Positions 34,557 to 47,343 of a stretch of 64,000 nt of DNA are shown piece by piece. How positions within the stretch are numbered: position 1 is the stretch's first letter; each line of letters begins with the position of its first letter. The notes beneath the pieces were generated by a model, which saw only the letters and a list, made by a program, of their open reading frames with translations, was not told where the DNA came from and made no database searches. The stretch comes from Desarmillaria ectypa (Eukaryota; Basidiomycota; Agaricomycetes; Agaricales; Physalacriaceae). Made by a program: the position numbers and the translations under genes. The stretch lies in NCBI GenBank assembly GCA_030407005.1, contig JAUDYN010000003.1, forward strand, positions 1,798,001-1,862,000, written 5' to 3'.

Positions 34557-34643
34557 GATCCAGATTCCCGAGTAATAGATCGACAGCATGACGAGTCAGA
34601 TCCGGATTCCCGAGTCATAGATCGTGCCTAAATGACTCGGGAA
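34557..34643. repeat. 26-bp direct repeat plus inverted copy (hairpin)
   Basis: Two near-identical 26-bp units (34557-34582 and 34599-34624) differ at two positions; both contain ATTCCCGAGT and ATAGATCG. A third copy of the core, in inverse orientation (ATGACTCGGGAA, 34632-34643), pairs with the second unit to form a 12-bp stem with a loop of about 13 nt. The function is unknown. Confidence 0.7.
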
Positions 34644-35205
34644 CTCTATCCCCTGTGACCACGATGCCGGAGAGCCCAGAAGAGGTAACCGCCTGACGTT
34701 GCCGGGAGAGCAGAACCGCTGATGTATGTGATGGTGCCGCAGCAGGTATATCGTAAGGAAGATGACGTGAGACGGTTGATGAGCAAACTTTACTGACGTG
34801 GGCGTCGACTATGAAGGGTTGATACACGATGGAGGATCAGATGGCACGAAACAAGGTATAGTTCGGAGTAGTAGTCGAATGACGTCCAACGTAGAGAATT
34901 AGGATTTCAGCAAGGGCCGGGGGTCATTATAAGGTTCTCTACAAACGACGAGGTCAGATGTGGACGCAAAGTAGGAAGGATAACGACGCACCAGAGATGT
35001 CTGCAACACTTGACGATGCCAGCTCTGTCGGAATATATCATCATCATTCAAGTCGAAAAGTACCAATCCCCATCGAAAGAAGGAAAAAGATATGTGAGGA
35101 GAAGGGGAGGATATGGGGAGAAGGAGACATGGGGTGTGAGGAAAGAAAGGCGGCTTCGGACATTTCAAGGGCTTATATAGACCGCAGTTTGCCGGGCATC
35201 TAGAT

Positions 35206-35295
35206 CGGGGAAAATGCCTCAGCCCAGGCTCACAGCAATTTGCTATTGGCTGCGCACGTCAAGGACCCCGATCACTATGTGAGGCATTTTCCCCG
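35206..35295. repeat. Perfect 16-bp inverted repeat, about 90 bp foldback
   Basis: CGGGGAAAATGCCTCA at 35206-35221 is repeated as its exact reverse complement at 35280-35295, with 58 bp between. It resembles the ends of a very small MITE-like element, but no target-site duplication is obvious immediately outside the arms. It could also be a foldback regulatory site. Confidence 0.7.
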
Positions 35296-35450
35296 GAATT
35301 GATTAGATACCTAATGGACAAAACTAATCTAGATTGGATCTGTTCAACGTTTGCCTTCCAACCCAGGAACACTAAACATCTGCAGAAAGTTGGTGAATTT
35401 GGATGAAGATACTGCTTGATTTGGAAACTACTTGTACCTCAAATATCGTC

Positions 35451-36208
35451 TCAGAAGGAAGACACTGCTAGCGTTTGCACCGGCGCCTTTGAACAAGCCA
35501 ACTCCAGTAAATCTGAACGCGGAATCGCCGACGGAATGGCTGAGATAGGATGAATCTGCTGACGCTCTGGTGATCCAGAAATCACAAAGGTTCCGGATTT
35601 CTGGGCGATCCCTCTAGTACCACGACTAGTCCGAGAACTAGAATCTGCATTGAATAGCAACAAAGGGGATCTATGCATCTACAAATCCCTACTGTTGAGA
35701 CCAGATTCACGTGAAGACTCGGAAATTATCTTGCCTCTTCTAATGTATGAGCACAGGTCAAAAAGAGGGCCTTGCCCGGACTAGCCGACAGTGTTTCCAA
35801 CGCGAACCCAGAAGAAAGCGACACTTTATGATCTCCATGTGTCTTGACGCAGTGTGTAATCATGACAATATTGGAGTCGCCAGATGTGCTCGGGAAACTA
35901 TGCCGTTGTCTACTTTCAGAAGGCCGAGACTCATAAGGCAGCGAACAATCGAGTATGTGTCCAGAATTTGCCTCATATTGGTGAATAAGCTCGTGAAGAG
36001 ACGGAATTACAGATGACGCCGATAGATGTGCCAAGATACTCTTGTCCAGACTTGTAGGCAGCATCAACTTGTCGTGATCAGGCATTCGAGGATGTGGTAA
36101 GATAGTCGGAGAAACTGTGGCATAGTAATTCCTCAAGTACTTCTGACTCATAAAATGCAATCCAAACTCATAACGAGCGCGAGCAGAAGGCCATAGCCTC
36201 AGAGACAT
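35451..36208 (-). pseudogene. Trypsin-like protease gene fragment, C-terminus missing
   Basis: Exon 1 (35735-36208) encodes MSLRLWPSARARYEFGLH and continues to SLSSGFALET and ALFLTCAHTLEE, the catalytic-His segment of a trypsin-like fold. Exon 2 (about 35451-35678) has SGTFVISGS, then PRSDLLELAC and QTLAVSSF followed by a stop. Joining them needs a GC-AG intron (GCAAGA, 35679-35734). The usual third part with the GxSGG serine motif is not found downstream; the 90-bp inverted repeat lies about 160 bp further on. I infer a truncated gene, but a short divergent protein cannot be excluded. The family is recognised only by general resemblance to uncharacterised fungal proteins. Confidence 0.5.
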
Positions 36209-36333
36209 TAGAATCTAGGAGTAGGTCGGGAGGATGTGACGTCATACCAAGTACCTATGAAATGCAATACACAGGTGATGCGACTCAACTAGTATACTCT
36301 AGGGACCACTTGCTAGTGTGTCCACTACCAGGA

Positions 36334-39300
36334 TTAATCATACAGGATCTCGGCGTCGTCGTCTACTACGAAGCTGCCCACCTCATACTCATCTGGTTCC
36401 TCCTCCCTGGAGGGAGAGCTTGATAACATAACTTGTCGCTCTGCCACGTTAATACTTCTTCCCCTTTCAAACAGCCCTCGTCTCACGGGACGATGAGAAA
36501 ACACTGGTCCTGCTCCTCCAACAGGTGCCTGTGATAACAAACTCTCTCGGTACGCCAAACTCTGGTCATACGACTGCGAAAGCTGGGTCTCAGGCAATTC
36601 CTCAAGAAAGCGGCGGTCGGATTCACTTTCCACATCGTCTTCGCTATGCGATGAACCTTCACTGACTTCATCGCCAGAATGTACAGCATCCATATCCCAT
36701 ACATTCTCAAGTAGTGGTTGCGACCTGTCAGATTTCGATTTTTTAACTGACTTGTTGCGTCTGTGAAGTCTTCGCTGGGACAGTGGCGACAGCTCCATTT
36801 CGGGAGAGTCAATCGCGATCCGTGTTCTCTTTGTGCCTTTGTTGATGAAAGGACGTACAGGGAAAGAAGACTGGGGAGAATCGGCATCAGACGAAGAGGT
36901 GAGGATCCAACTAGGAACAGGAGGCGGCGCCATGCTCGTCCCACAAGCCTTCGTCGCCAGGAGCGATGAGATGGGGCTACTCGATGGTACGACCACAAGA
37001 TCGGGGGAACGGGTAGGATCATCGAGGATTTGAACGGATTCCTCTTCAACGGCACACTTCGCCCGCTTGTGTTGGTGGTTCCTGAGCGACGACCTCGTTT
37101 CAACGATTTGAACAGATTCCTCCACGTCACTGGCAGGCGTATAACCATAGGCTAGGTCAGACGGTGCAGCGTCCGAATCGACAATTTCCACCGAGTCGTC
37201 ACTCCCTGAAAAACGTTCGTGTGTACGTTTCGGAGTGCTTTGAACAGGAGAAGAGCTGACGATATCAAAGGCTACGTCGTCGTCATCATCCACCAGCCAA
37301 CTCATATCTCGATTTGAGGATACCGGGTTAGGAGAAGCGGATTCAGGGGAATGCGAATGAACATGGGCTACATCTATTGTTGAGAAAGAGGTCAATTTTG
37401 AGAAAGATCTGGGAACACACCAGGTCTGGGATCTTCGTTGTCGTAGCCGGTCAGACTAATGACGCTGCCAGCAGTAGTCTTTGGATATGACAAGGGAGGA
37501 GACATTGGGTTTGAAGGTGGTAAAGGATTCAGACCTTGTTCAATATCCATGTCATCCGAATCATCCACGCCCTGACTCAATGTTGGCTCTGCCAACTTCT
37601 TCAACCTTTTGCGTTTCGGTCCGTCCTCCATGGTTTTAGTTTTCCGCAGTTTCTCATTCCCTTTGGTAGACCTCGAAATGGACACTTCAACCGTCGATTT
37701 AGAACGTTTAAGAGCTAACATCCCAAGTTCAAGCTCTCGGTCTGTGTCGTCGTCCTGTCCCGCAGTCTCCAAATCCCGAGAAGGTATCACTCCCTTGCTC
37801 TTCTTTTTGGCACCTTTGACGACGAGGTCCCGGACAGGAACAAACCCTGTACTGGCTCCTGGCGGTATATTTCGCTGAATGTCGTCGTTACGTTTGCGCT
37901 TGGTACCTCTCTGGGGTCCTTCACCCAGTGATTTCTTTCGCCCATCCACCCGAATGTATTCTTGGATCTCCATCGTCTTTTCTAGACACTGGGGGGTAAT
38001 ATGATCTGGGAGCAATCGTTCGACGTCAGCGTACAATTCAAGCTGGTCACCCCGCCAGATGGTCTTTTGGACATTCTTGTACATGTCCTTGGCTTTGTCC
38101 AGGTTGGATTCCTCTCTCCCTTCAGAGAGCAAGACATGAACCACGCCAGCACGTTTACGCCCAGTCCTGCCAAGTCGTTGTAACTGAGACGAAGAACACG
38201 TTAGTAATACCAAAGGCGGCATACAAAGATTATCTGACCATGCGAATGGGAGTCTTCTGGGCGTCATAGCAAACAATGAGATCGACTTCACCGATGTCCA
38301 GACCTTCTTCTCCAATGGACGTGGCAACAAGGACGTTGAACTCATCCTCTTTGAATCTTTTGATGACCTAAGGAAATGAACACAAGTTGAAGTGGATTGA
38401 CGACAATTGAGGCACACCTCCAACTGTTCACGCTGTGAGAATCCCTTTCTTCCTTGCTTATCAGTGCCTTGTCCAATGAACCTACTCGCACGAATCAAAG
38501 GTCTTTCTGCATTGAGAACCGCCACAATTTCGTCCACAGAATTGCGATTAGTAGCGAAGATCATAACTTTGCTCTTCTCAGGCGGCTCATCCGCAGTGTC
38601 ATCCGGAAGTTTCTCTCCAAAATGTTGAACGATGATTCCCTTCAAGAGCTCCATCTTCGGATGCATCGAAAACCCACGAGCCTTTTGGGCTTTCAACTCT
38701 CGCATGAGAGAATGAAAGACGGGTTCATCGTCTAGTTTTTTTGCCTTAGAGGTTGCCTTTGACTTCTTCGCACCAGTATCATTGCCGGCTCCCGATGCAA
38801 GCTCTACCAGAGCGTTGTAGCACATTTCTGTTGTGCCCTCAACCTGCGAAGAATGAGATTGACTGAAAAGGCAGCTTAAATGTACAGTTTACCAGATAAC
38901 CCATGATGCGTGCCAAAGTCATAAGCATCGACAGACTTCCATATGCCCATCCTTGACCTTTCCGAGCGTCCTTCATACGAGCTTGAAAAGCGTAAGGATG
39001 CATATTCATGACATTCCCTCCGGGGAACAGGCCTCTCGATACCAGTGGTTTGAAATATATCTTGACGCGATGTGAGCAGCTTATCGGTTGCTTACGCATG
39101 GGAAACTTGCCTCCATTAATTGGGCTAAGAGTGCTCGGATCTTCACAATATCCTCGTTCATGGGAACGATATGCTGTTCTATTCTCTAGCAAGAAAGGAG
39201 CGTTGATGCAAAGTGTTTTCATGCATAAGGGTGCAAACCTTTTCATGAATGTATGCCTTTAGGTCCAGGCTATTTTCGTCACGAATCTCAATGCGGCTGA

Positions 39301-40764
39301 TATGAAGACCGTCAATTAAGGACTGGACAGCTTCAGGATTTCCCCCCGGAGTCGCGGTCAATGCAAGGAGTCGAAAGTAAGGATTTTTCGCCATCAAGAA
39401 ACGTACAACCTGATTGTAGGCGTAATCGCCCGTTGCTCTGTGGGCCTCGTCTAGGAAAGGGATTAGGAAATATGGAAGCCTGACAAAGGGGCTTCCATAC
39501 CGACGACGATTAAAATAATATCGCGTGCGTCGCAAGTCTCTGACGTCAAGTCGTTGATGAGCGTCTGAGGAGTCATGTAGAAAACCCTTTTTTCTTTCCA
39601 CTGAAATCTTTACTATGAACTAGAGGCGCTCAGCATTGAGCTGAACACTCACCGCTCGATGCCTCATAGGCTTAGGGTTCTGTCCGGTAAGTTCGATGGC
39701 GTCACTTCCAGGGATTCCACATGTCTTGTGACAAGCATCTATCTGTTGCGCGACAAGAGGCTTAGTTGGTGCCACGAAAACGACTTTCCCCTCTGGGAAC
39801 CAGCGGTAAACTGGGATTTCATTAGTACAGTGACGTCTAAAATAGCATTGAGCTTACAATTAAGCATTACAACGCCTGCGACAAACGTCTTCCCGAGACC
39901 TGTTGGAAGCGCTACAATAGTGTTATCGAACAGACAATGCTTGACAATATTAAATTGGTAATCTCGTTTCGGTCGATTCAAAGGATAAATCCAGTGCTTG
40001 GCTTCAAGCAAGTCGGGTGATAGCTTCATCGGAGGAGGCTAGGAATCAAACGTTAAAGATCAAAACATGTTTAAAAATGAAGAGAAAACGTACAGGTCTA
40101 GAAACGCAACAATCGGTCTCGTATAAGGTGTGCTCTCGAATCTCAAAAGTGAGCCCTTACCCTACTGTTGAAATGTAAATATGGCTGGCTAGCCTGCGAA
40201 GGGATTACATCGCGCACCAAATATAAACGGAGCCGGAAATTGTTCGAACTCAAGACTCTCGTCAAAATCCTCGCCTTCTGGAAAATCAAATGACGCTTTC
40301 CCCTTCCCTTTCCCCTTGTCCTTGTTCTTGCTGGACTTGAGCCCGGACTTAGCGAACTCGGTGTGGTCCCAATACTTGGTCTTGGGTGCCTGCTGACCAA
40401 AGGGGTTCTTAGACGTAGATTGAGCTCTTTGCTGGGCAGCTTTGGGTTTGGAAGATGAGGCTCTTGATGGCAGGACTTCCCCAAAGAGCGTTGTTTGCAA
40501 GTGACCCAAGGATGAGGACTTCCTGGTAGATGCCATGTCAGAGGATTGTCTTTGGTAGCTCTTCATGACATCTTGGTCGACCTTCCTGAAGTTTTCTTCG
40601 TTAAAATCAAAGGTGAGGTTGAAAGAGTCATCCTCGTCGACAGTCGGTGGCGCAACTGGTCGAGCCGCTTTGGGAGGGGAGAAGTGGGCAGCTTCGATGG
40701 CGTTAAGTTCCTTTAAGAAAGCATCGTCGATATCGTCGTCGGAAAAGAAGCCGTCAGAGCTCAT
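36334..40764 (-). CDS. MPH1: ATP-dependent DNA helicase Mph1 (FANCM homologue)
   Basis: 3'-5' helicase that remodels replication forks and D-loops. Twelve exons (40218-40764, 40094-40155, 39858-40038, 39653-39810, 39501-39600, 39239-39450, 39111-39185, 38893-39060, 38418-38843, 38239-38367, 37421-38183, 36334-37373) give 1286 residues. Motifs: [20 protein letters not shown], Walker [20 protein letters not shown], the DEAH box ([14 protein letters not shown]), TATPGG, the helicase-C block with [12 protein letters not shown], and [14 protein letters not shown]. The C-terminal 350 residues are acidic and Ser-rich, with [12 protein letters not shown] near the end. Intron 7 (39061-39110) starts GCAAGT, so it is GC-AG. 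Confidence 0.93.
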
Positions 40765-41146
40765 TAGGAAGAAGTCGCGTCGTGGCTGGAGGTGAGAACT
40801 TGAAGAGCGACGCAACGAGTCAGCGTTCGTCGTTGACCGCGACGCGCCCGGCACGTGACACCCATGTTATGCTAGAATTTGCAATTTCTGGCTTTGAGAA
40901 AATATAAAAAAAGAGTACTATTATAGAGGAGAGTGACCTTCCATAACTTCCTCCACTTTATGTTCCTTTTTTCAATTCATTTGTAAATGAATAGCGCGAG
41001 GTTTCCACCTATGTGAGGTTAGGGTTTCGGCAAGGGGATGATGACTAATCTTTCAATCCTTCTTGCTGGTCTTTCGTGCTCATTTTGCTCTATCTTCTGC
41101 TTGCGCTACCCCAGCAGAAATCCATTGCTCATTATCATTTATTCTT

Positions 41147-43975
41147 ATGGTTTTTGACCCTACCAACTCTCATCATCTCAAGCCGTGGCTCGTTAGAACA
41201 CTAGAACCAATGTTCGTGACCGTTCTGTGCCCTGGAATAACTGACGAACTCTGGCCCTATAGATGCGATGCTGAACCTGGAGCACTGGCTGAGTACATTC
41301 TAGCCCTTCTCAAACACAATGTACCCGAGAGTGAGATGCGAAAGGAACTGGCTGTTCAGCTCGATGAATTTCTCGAGAAAGGTCAGTCAGAATCTCAGTG
41401 TCATGTTAACCTATGCTGATCATCCAGATTCGACCAGAGTGCCAGCCATTTCTCGACACATTATTCACTGTTCTACGTACCAAGTCTTATTTACCGTATT
41501 CTGCAACGCCCTCCTTTTCCGACAAAACGCTTGACACCGGTATTCCCATCCCCCTTGACGGTCTCGTTTCCCCTTCCATACCTTCCTCGCCTGACCGTAT
41601 TCGCAAAAGGAGTCTTGATGATGATAGGGATGGTCGACCTGCCAAGGGACCTCGTTTAAGTGACGACAGTCAGTTTTCGCGTTACGGTAGCAGCAGAGGC
41701 GGTATGGATTCGCGGTCAACGGGAGGTTGGAATTCACGAGTGGATAAGCCTGCAAATGGTTATCGGGATGGGTCGTCTCAACCTAGGGGTGCCGGTGTGG
41801 GGCATGCAATGGGGCAAATGAATGGTAGGCGACCACAAGCATATCAACCGCCGGACATGAAACGAGGGATATGCAGAGACTACCATAGTATGTTTCATCC
41901 TCAATTATAATTCCTGGAGCTTACGCACTCTTAGACAATGGCTACTGTGCTCGCGGCGCTTTCTGTAAATTCAGCCATGGAGAGGATGCCGTTGTTCCCA
42001 GCCAAATGTTCCCCATGAATGGTGCTGGGATGACAGGTGCTGGGATGCCATTCATGCCCATGTTTGGCCAAGGGTTTGGGATGCAAAATGGGCCCGTGGC
42101 AGCCTATGACCCTCATGAGTCCCATATGGACATGAGAATGGGTAACGGACGATCACAGATGCGGCCTGCTTTTCTTCCTAGAGTTGATGATGGACAGACA
42201 GTACACGCCTCTGGTGAACTACCTGTCATTCAAGATCTCACTCCGAATATCCCGCACAACGATGTTACGCCTAATCCCACCTCGGAAACCAGCGTCTCCC
42301 AGTCGTCGTCACCCCAACACCCATCTTCATCACAAATACAACACCCTCACCTGCCTGACATTAATGACGATGTGGCAAACGGTCAGCAAGTAAAATATAA
42401 TGAAGACGTTGAAATGACTCCAATGCCGGCCTTGTCTCAGAATGGCGGTTATTCCAGTGGGATACGCAGGGCTGCTGGTCGAGGTCGAGGTACTTTCGGT
42501 GATGTCCCAGGCATCCGTCCGGAAAAAAGGAATGACAAAACATTGGTCGTTGAAAAGATACCTGATGACAAGCTGTCCTTGGAGCAGGTTAACGATTGGT
42601 TCAAGAAATTTGGCAAAGTTACCAATGTTGCTATTGATCGACCGCATGGAAAGGCTCTTGTCAGTTTTGAGGAACACAGAGAAGCATATGCGGCATGGAG
42701 ATCTCAAGACGCTGTTTTTAACAACCGTTTTGTTAAAGTATTCTGGCATAGACCGATGGAAGGACATGGTCAGATCGGCGCACGTATGCTAGCAGCTTCG
42801 GCACCTGTCGTTGCCAATATCTCATCCAAAGCAACTTCCGCTGTCTCGCCAGCAGCGTCTGTCACTGGCCCTCTGACTCCCACACGAAAATCTACCATTC
42901 CATCTTCATCAAGTGCAACGGCACTTGCCGAAAAACAGCGACGGCTGGAACAGCAGATTGCTGAGCAGAAATCGCTTATGGCCTCTCTCGCTTCTGCCTC
43001 CGGAGAAGAGAAGAAAGGTATCATGGCTCGGCTCAGAAAACTGGGCGAAGAGATTACTGTGGGTTCATCATTTGCCAAGCCGAGCTCGACTCCAGTGAAA
43101 ACACTCTCAAATCCTACTCAGACTGCTGACGAACGACAACAGAAGGAACGTGCACGTCTGGATAAAGAGCTGGATTTCCATAGTGCTGTAACTACCGTAG
43201 AGGGTGGGGGAGAGACTGCAGAGGATCTCAAGGCCAAGTTAGAAAGACTCAAAGCTGAGGTTTGTCGCAGTTGTCCTCAACTGGAAAACAGAAACTCATC
43301 GAGTCTAAAGGCTGCCAGTCTGGGTTTATCAGAATCTGAGCCTAACCATGGTGGATCGCACAGACCGTATCGAGGTAGAGGGCGTGGAGCACCCCGTAGT
43401 TATTACAGGGGGGCAGCGCGCGGCGTTGGTCGACCGAGCATGAAGCTTGACAATCGACCCAAAAGGCTTCTTGTTCGGGGCGTTTCCAGTGAGAAAACGC
43501 AAGCGCTCAGGGACTGGTACGAGGTGAGGTCTTCATACCTTCCGTTTCTTCTGTGTGATCTGATTCATCTCTCAGGCAAACGGTCAGGTTGACTCAATAT
43601 CTACTTTGGAAGATGGTGATATCGTGGTGTCGTTCAGAACGCGAGCAGCAGCAGAACAGGTTTGATATACACCTCTACATAGATGACTCTTTGCTAATGA
43701 TGATGAAGGGAATGACCAAGGGAAGCAGTATACCAACAGTCGGTGATGTCCATTTGTCATGGTATACTGAGACTCTTCCGCGGTCATCCTCGGCGACAGT
43801 TGCACTGGCTGCTGAATCGAGTCCTCCATCACAGGAGGTATCGGGCCCTAGGGACGGACGTTCACCAGCTCCGGATCCCGATACAGAGTCCAAGGGTTCC
43901 CCCAACGCACAAGAAGAGGAAGTAATAGCCAGTGGTTGGGGTGGCGATGGGGAGGATGGCATGGGCATGTTTTAA
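41147..43975 (+). CDS. CCCH zinc-finger and RRM protein (RBM26/RBM27 type)
   Basis: Exons 41147-41211, 41263-41381, 41438-41887, 41935-43523, 43576-43659 and 43709-43975 give 857 residues. The N-terminal PWI-like fold (HHLKPWLVRTLEPI...ALAEYILALLKH) precedes a CX8CX5CX3H finger (ICRDYHNNGYCARGAF then CKFSH). RRM1 is TLVVEKIPDDKLSLEQVNDW with KALVSFEEHREAYAAW. A coiled coil with EKQRRLEQQIAEQ follows, then an RG-rich patch (RPYRGRGRGAPRSYYRG) and a second RRM (KRLLVRGVSSEKTQALRDWY). Human RBM26/27 work in nuclear RNA surveillance (PAXT); this role is inferred. The gene is divergent from MPH1. Confidence 0.88.
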
Positions 43976-44703
43976 TCTTGTATAACTACGGTATCATGTT
44001 GTGCTATTACCTTTACTTCCTTCCATCGTCCTTAAAACATTGGGCGGGCTTCGGCCTACGTTTATTAGCGGGAAACTTCACAGCGCGAAATTATGAGCAT
44101 TATTAAATACACTTGAGCAGAGCACGCCGTACTCTAGGGCAGCCTGTAGAGGTTTGGAGACGCGGTCAAAACCGCACCTCGATTGTCCATAGAAGTAGAA
44201 ATTTATTCAAACTGTCTCGTTCCGATCAGCAACTCGAAGCTCAAAGGCCACGCATACGATCTTGAAAAGAACTACGGTCACGAGGACAATGGCTGACAGT
44301 TGCCATAGTCACAGTGATATACTTGACTATGTAACATAGTCGGTCAATCGCAGCATTTTCCATTTTCCTGACAGACCGCGGATGTGCCTCGCGGATCCTA
44401 GGGAAACGGAGAGACGTGGCATATGATCCTAGCACGGAAAGTGGGAAGACGATAGTTGCATGTCATCCTGATGGAGTATTTAGCTCAGCTGGCGGCTCAC
44501 TTGGTACCATGTACGTCACAAGATATGCATGCAATATGCGTGATATATCATGGTGCACAGCGTCCAGAATATAGGATGACATTACAAGAGGAGCAAAAAG
44601 AGATGAAGTGGCATGTAGAAAAAATTATTGTCGCAAATAGGAATGAAGCCGCCGTAATAACAAATGAGAAATATGTTTACGCATGAAAGGGTATTTCTGG
44701 GCA
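43976..44703. other. Intergenic between convergent genes
   Basis: About 730 bp between the 3' ends of the RBM26-like gene and YPT7, longer than other convergent gaps here. No open frame with family resemblance, tRNA or repeat was recognised. Confidence 0.5.
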
Positions 44704-45862
<1,159 letters not shown>

Positions 45863-46877
45863 ATGGCCGAGCCTGCTTGGCAAGAGATTCTTCGTGTTCG
45901 TCTCCAGGAACGGAATGCAAAGGAGTCCGCGTTTTCGTCTGTCATTGAGCAATGTAACCTCATCTATTATACTTCCTTCGCAGACTGGGCTCATGATCTA
46001 CCGTTATAGACCGACGGCTAGCACAACAGACGAAGTTTCTAAAGGAACGAAACGTTCAATTTCTCCGTGCTGCACAGTCTGTTCGAGGCAACAATCCAAG
46101 CAGCTCTACTGTCTTTGTGCCAGGGACTAGCGAAGAGTGCGTTATTCAGTCTCACTGCCGCTCAACGGTCTTATGTGAGCATATTTTAGGAATCCTGTCT
46201 TGTCGGCGTACACCGCTTCGTTAGAATCTCAGATATCGTCACTGCGGGACGAGATTGCAGGCGCCTACAAATCCCAAACTCAAAACACTCAGAGACTGTT
46301 GGCCATGACAGAAACACTACGTGAGAAGGAGGAAGCTTCGAGGATTGGAGACGAGAACTTGAGAAAGACGCGAGATGATCTGGCCGTCCTTCGTCGAAAG
46401 GTCGACCAACATAATGAGTTGATGGCTGAAAAGGACCGCACTGTCCAGGTGCGCAAAGTCACAAAAGTGCAATTCATTCCCTGTCAATCTGATCATGCTT
46501 CACAGATCCTTCACGACGAGATAAGCACCCTTCAACTTGAGCTTGGTCAGATCGAGGAACGAAATCAAACGCTGATAAAAGATAATGCCAAGTTACTACA
46601 GCGATGGTTAGATGCCAAGCAGGCAGAAGCTAATAAGATGAACGAAGCAAATGAATTCTACGAGAACATGCGCTCTCGACATCAGAATGTGACTACCTGG
46701 CGCGATGAAACTCTTGGTGCCGGTACGCCTGCTGCGGTGAGCAACGGAGTGGATTCATCATCGCAACCATCCGAGTCGGGAAACGGGGATCTGAACGAGG
46801 AGACGAAGGAGACGGAGATGAAGGATGGGATACTATCTCCCACGGAGAAGAACATGGATCCGAGTCCGAATGGTTGA
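45863..46877 (+). CDS. ATG16: Autophagy protein Atg16
   Basis: Coiled-coil partner of Atg5-Atg12 that directs Atg8 lipidation to the phagophore. Exons 45863-45953, 46010-46136, 46190-46448 and 46506-46877 give 282 residues. The N-terminal Atg5-binding helix is WQEILRVRLQERNAKE. After an Asn/Ser linker, residues 75-225 form a long heptad-patterned coiled coil (SLESQISSLRDEIAGAYK, LRRKVDQHNELMAEKDRTVQ, LHDEISTLQLELGQIEERN). No WD40 domain follows, as in fungi generally. The acidic C-terminal tail is disordered. Confidence 0.9.
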
Positions 46878-47343
46878 TTGTCGATGAATAAATCTTCATT
46901 CTCATCCTATTTTTTGGTTTCCGTTGCATACCATACCCATGTCTACTGATATACCTTCATTTTGTTCAAATCCAAGTTTATAATTGGAGGGGCCGTATTG
47001 ATAGAGCTCAAGCAATCTCGTGAGTTTTCATTGTCAGGGAAACATGAGACGAGAACTTGTAGTGCAACAAGTAGAAGATTCGAAAAGAAATGAGAAAACC
47101 TATTGATGTCGATGACTGTAGTGTTTGGATACATACGATGAAACTGAAGTGGCAAGAAACATGTTAAAACACTCTTATACGATGTATGGGAAAGAGAAAA
47201 CTTGGATGAAAAGAGAAGTCGATAATCGTGCACTCGAGACAATAGGCTATATAGACATTATTGCAAATGGCAGGGCGCATTATGCATAGAGAAGAGGGGG
47301 GGCTACATACATCTCTGAAGGAAAGGAATGATTGGCTCGCAAT
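46878..47343. other. Intergenic between convergent genes
   Basis: This contains the 3' flanks of ATG16 and the PUB1-like gene. A short A/G-rich run lies near 47285. No gene was recognised. Confidence 0.5.

Larger units (their letters stand above)
34212..35450. other. Gene-poor stretch with repeats
   Basis: About 1.2 kb with no supportable gene, sitting between frataxin and a truncated protease-like gene. It holds direct repeats with a hairpin (34557-34643) and a separate perfect inverted repeat (35206-35295). Open stretches at 34615-34827 and 34899-35168 (minus) have no recognisable homology. The segment may be the remnant of a small insertion plus decayed gene sequence. Confidence 0.45.

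Noticed and set aside
34615..35168. Two minus-strand open stretches downstream of the protease fragment
   Set aside because: I looked for the missing GxSGG serine motif and the C-terminal protease part and did not find them. There is no other homology.
35206..35295. Complete DNA transposon
   Set aside because: Only a 16-bp inverted repeat with a 58-bp centre is present; there is no transposase and no clear target-site duplication.
43161..43330. Intron-like signals (GAG gtttgt ... acag) in the RBM26-like gene
   Set aside because: Removing it breaks the frame before the RG-rich and second RRM parts, while the unspliced frame is open. It is treated as coding.
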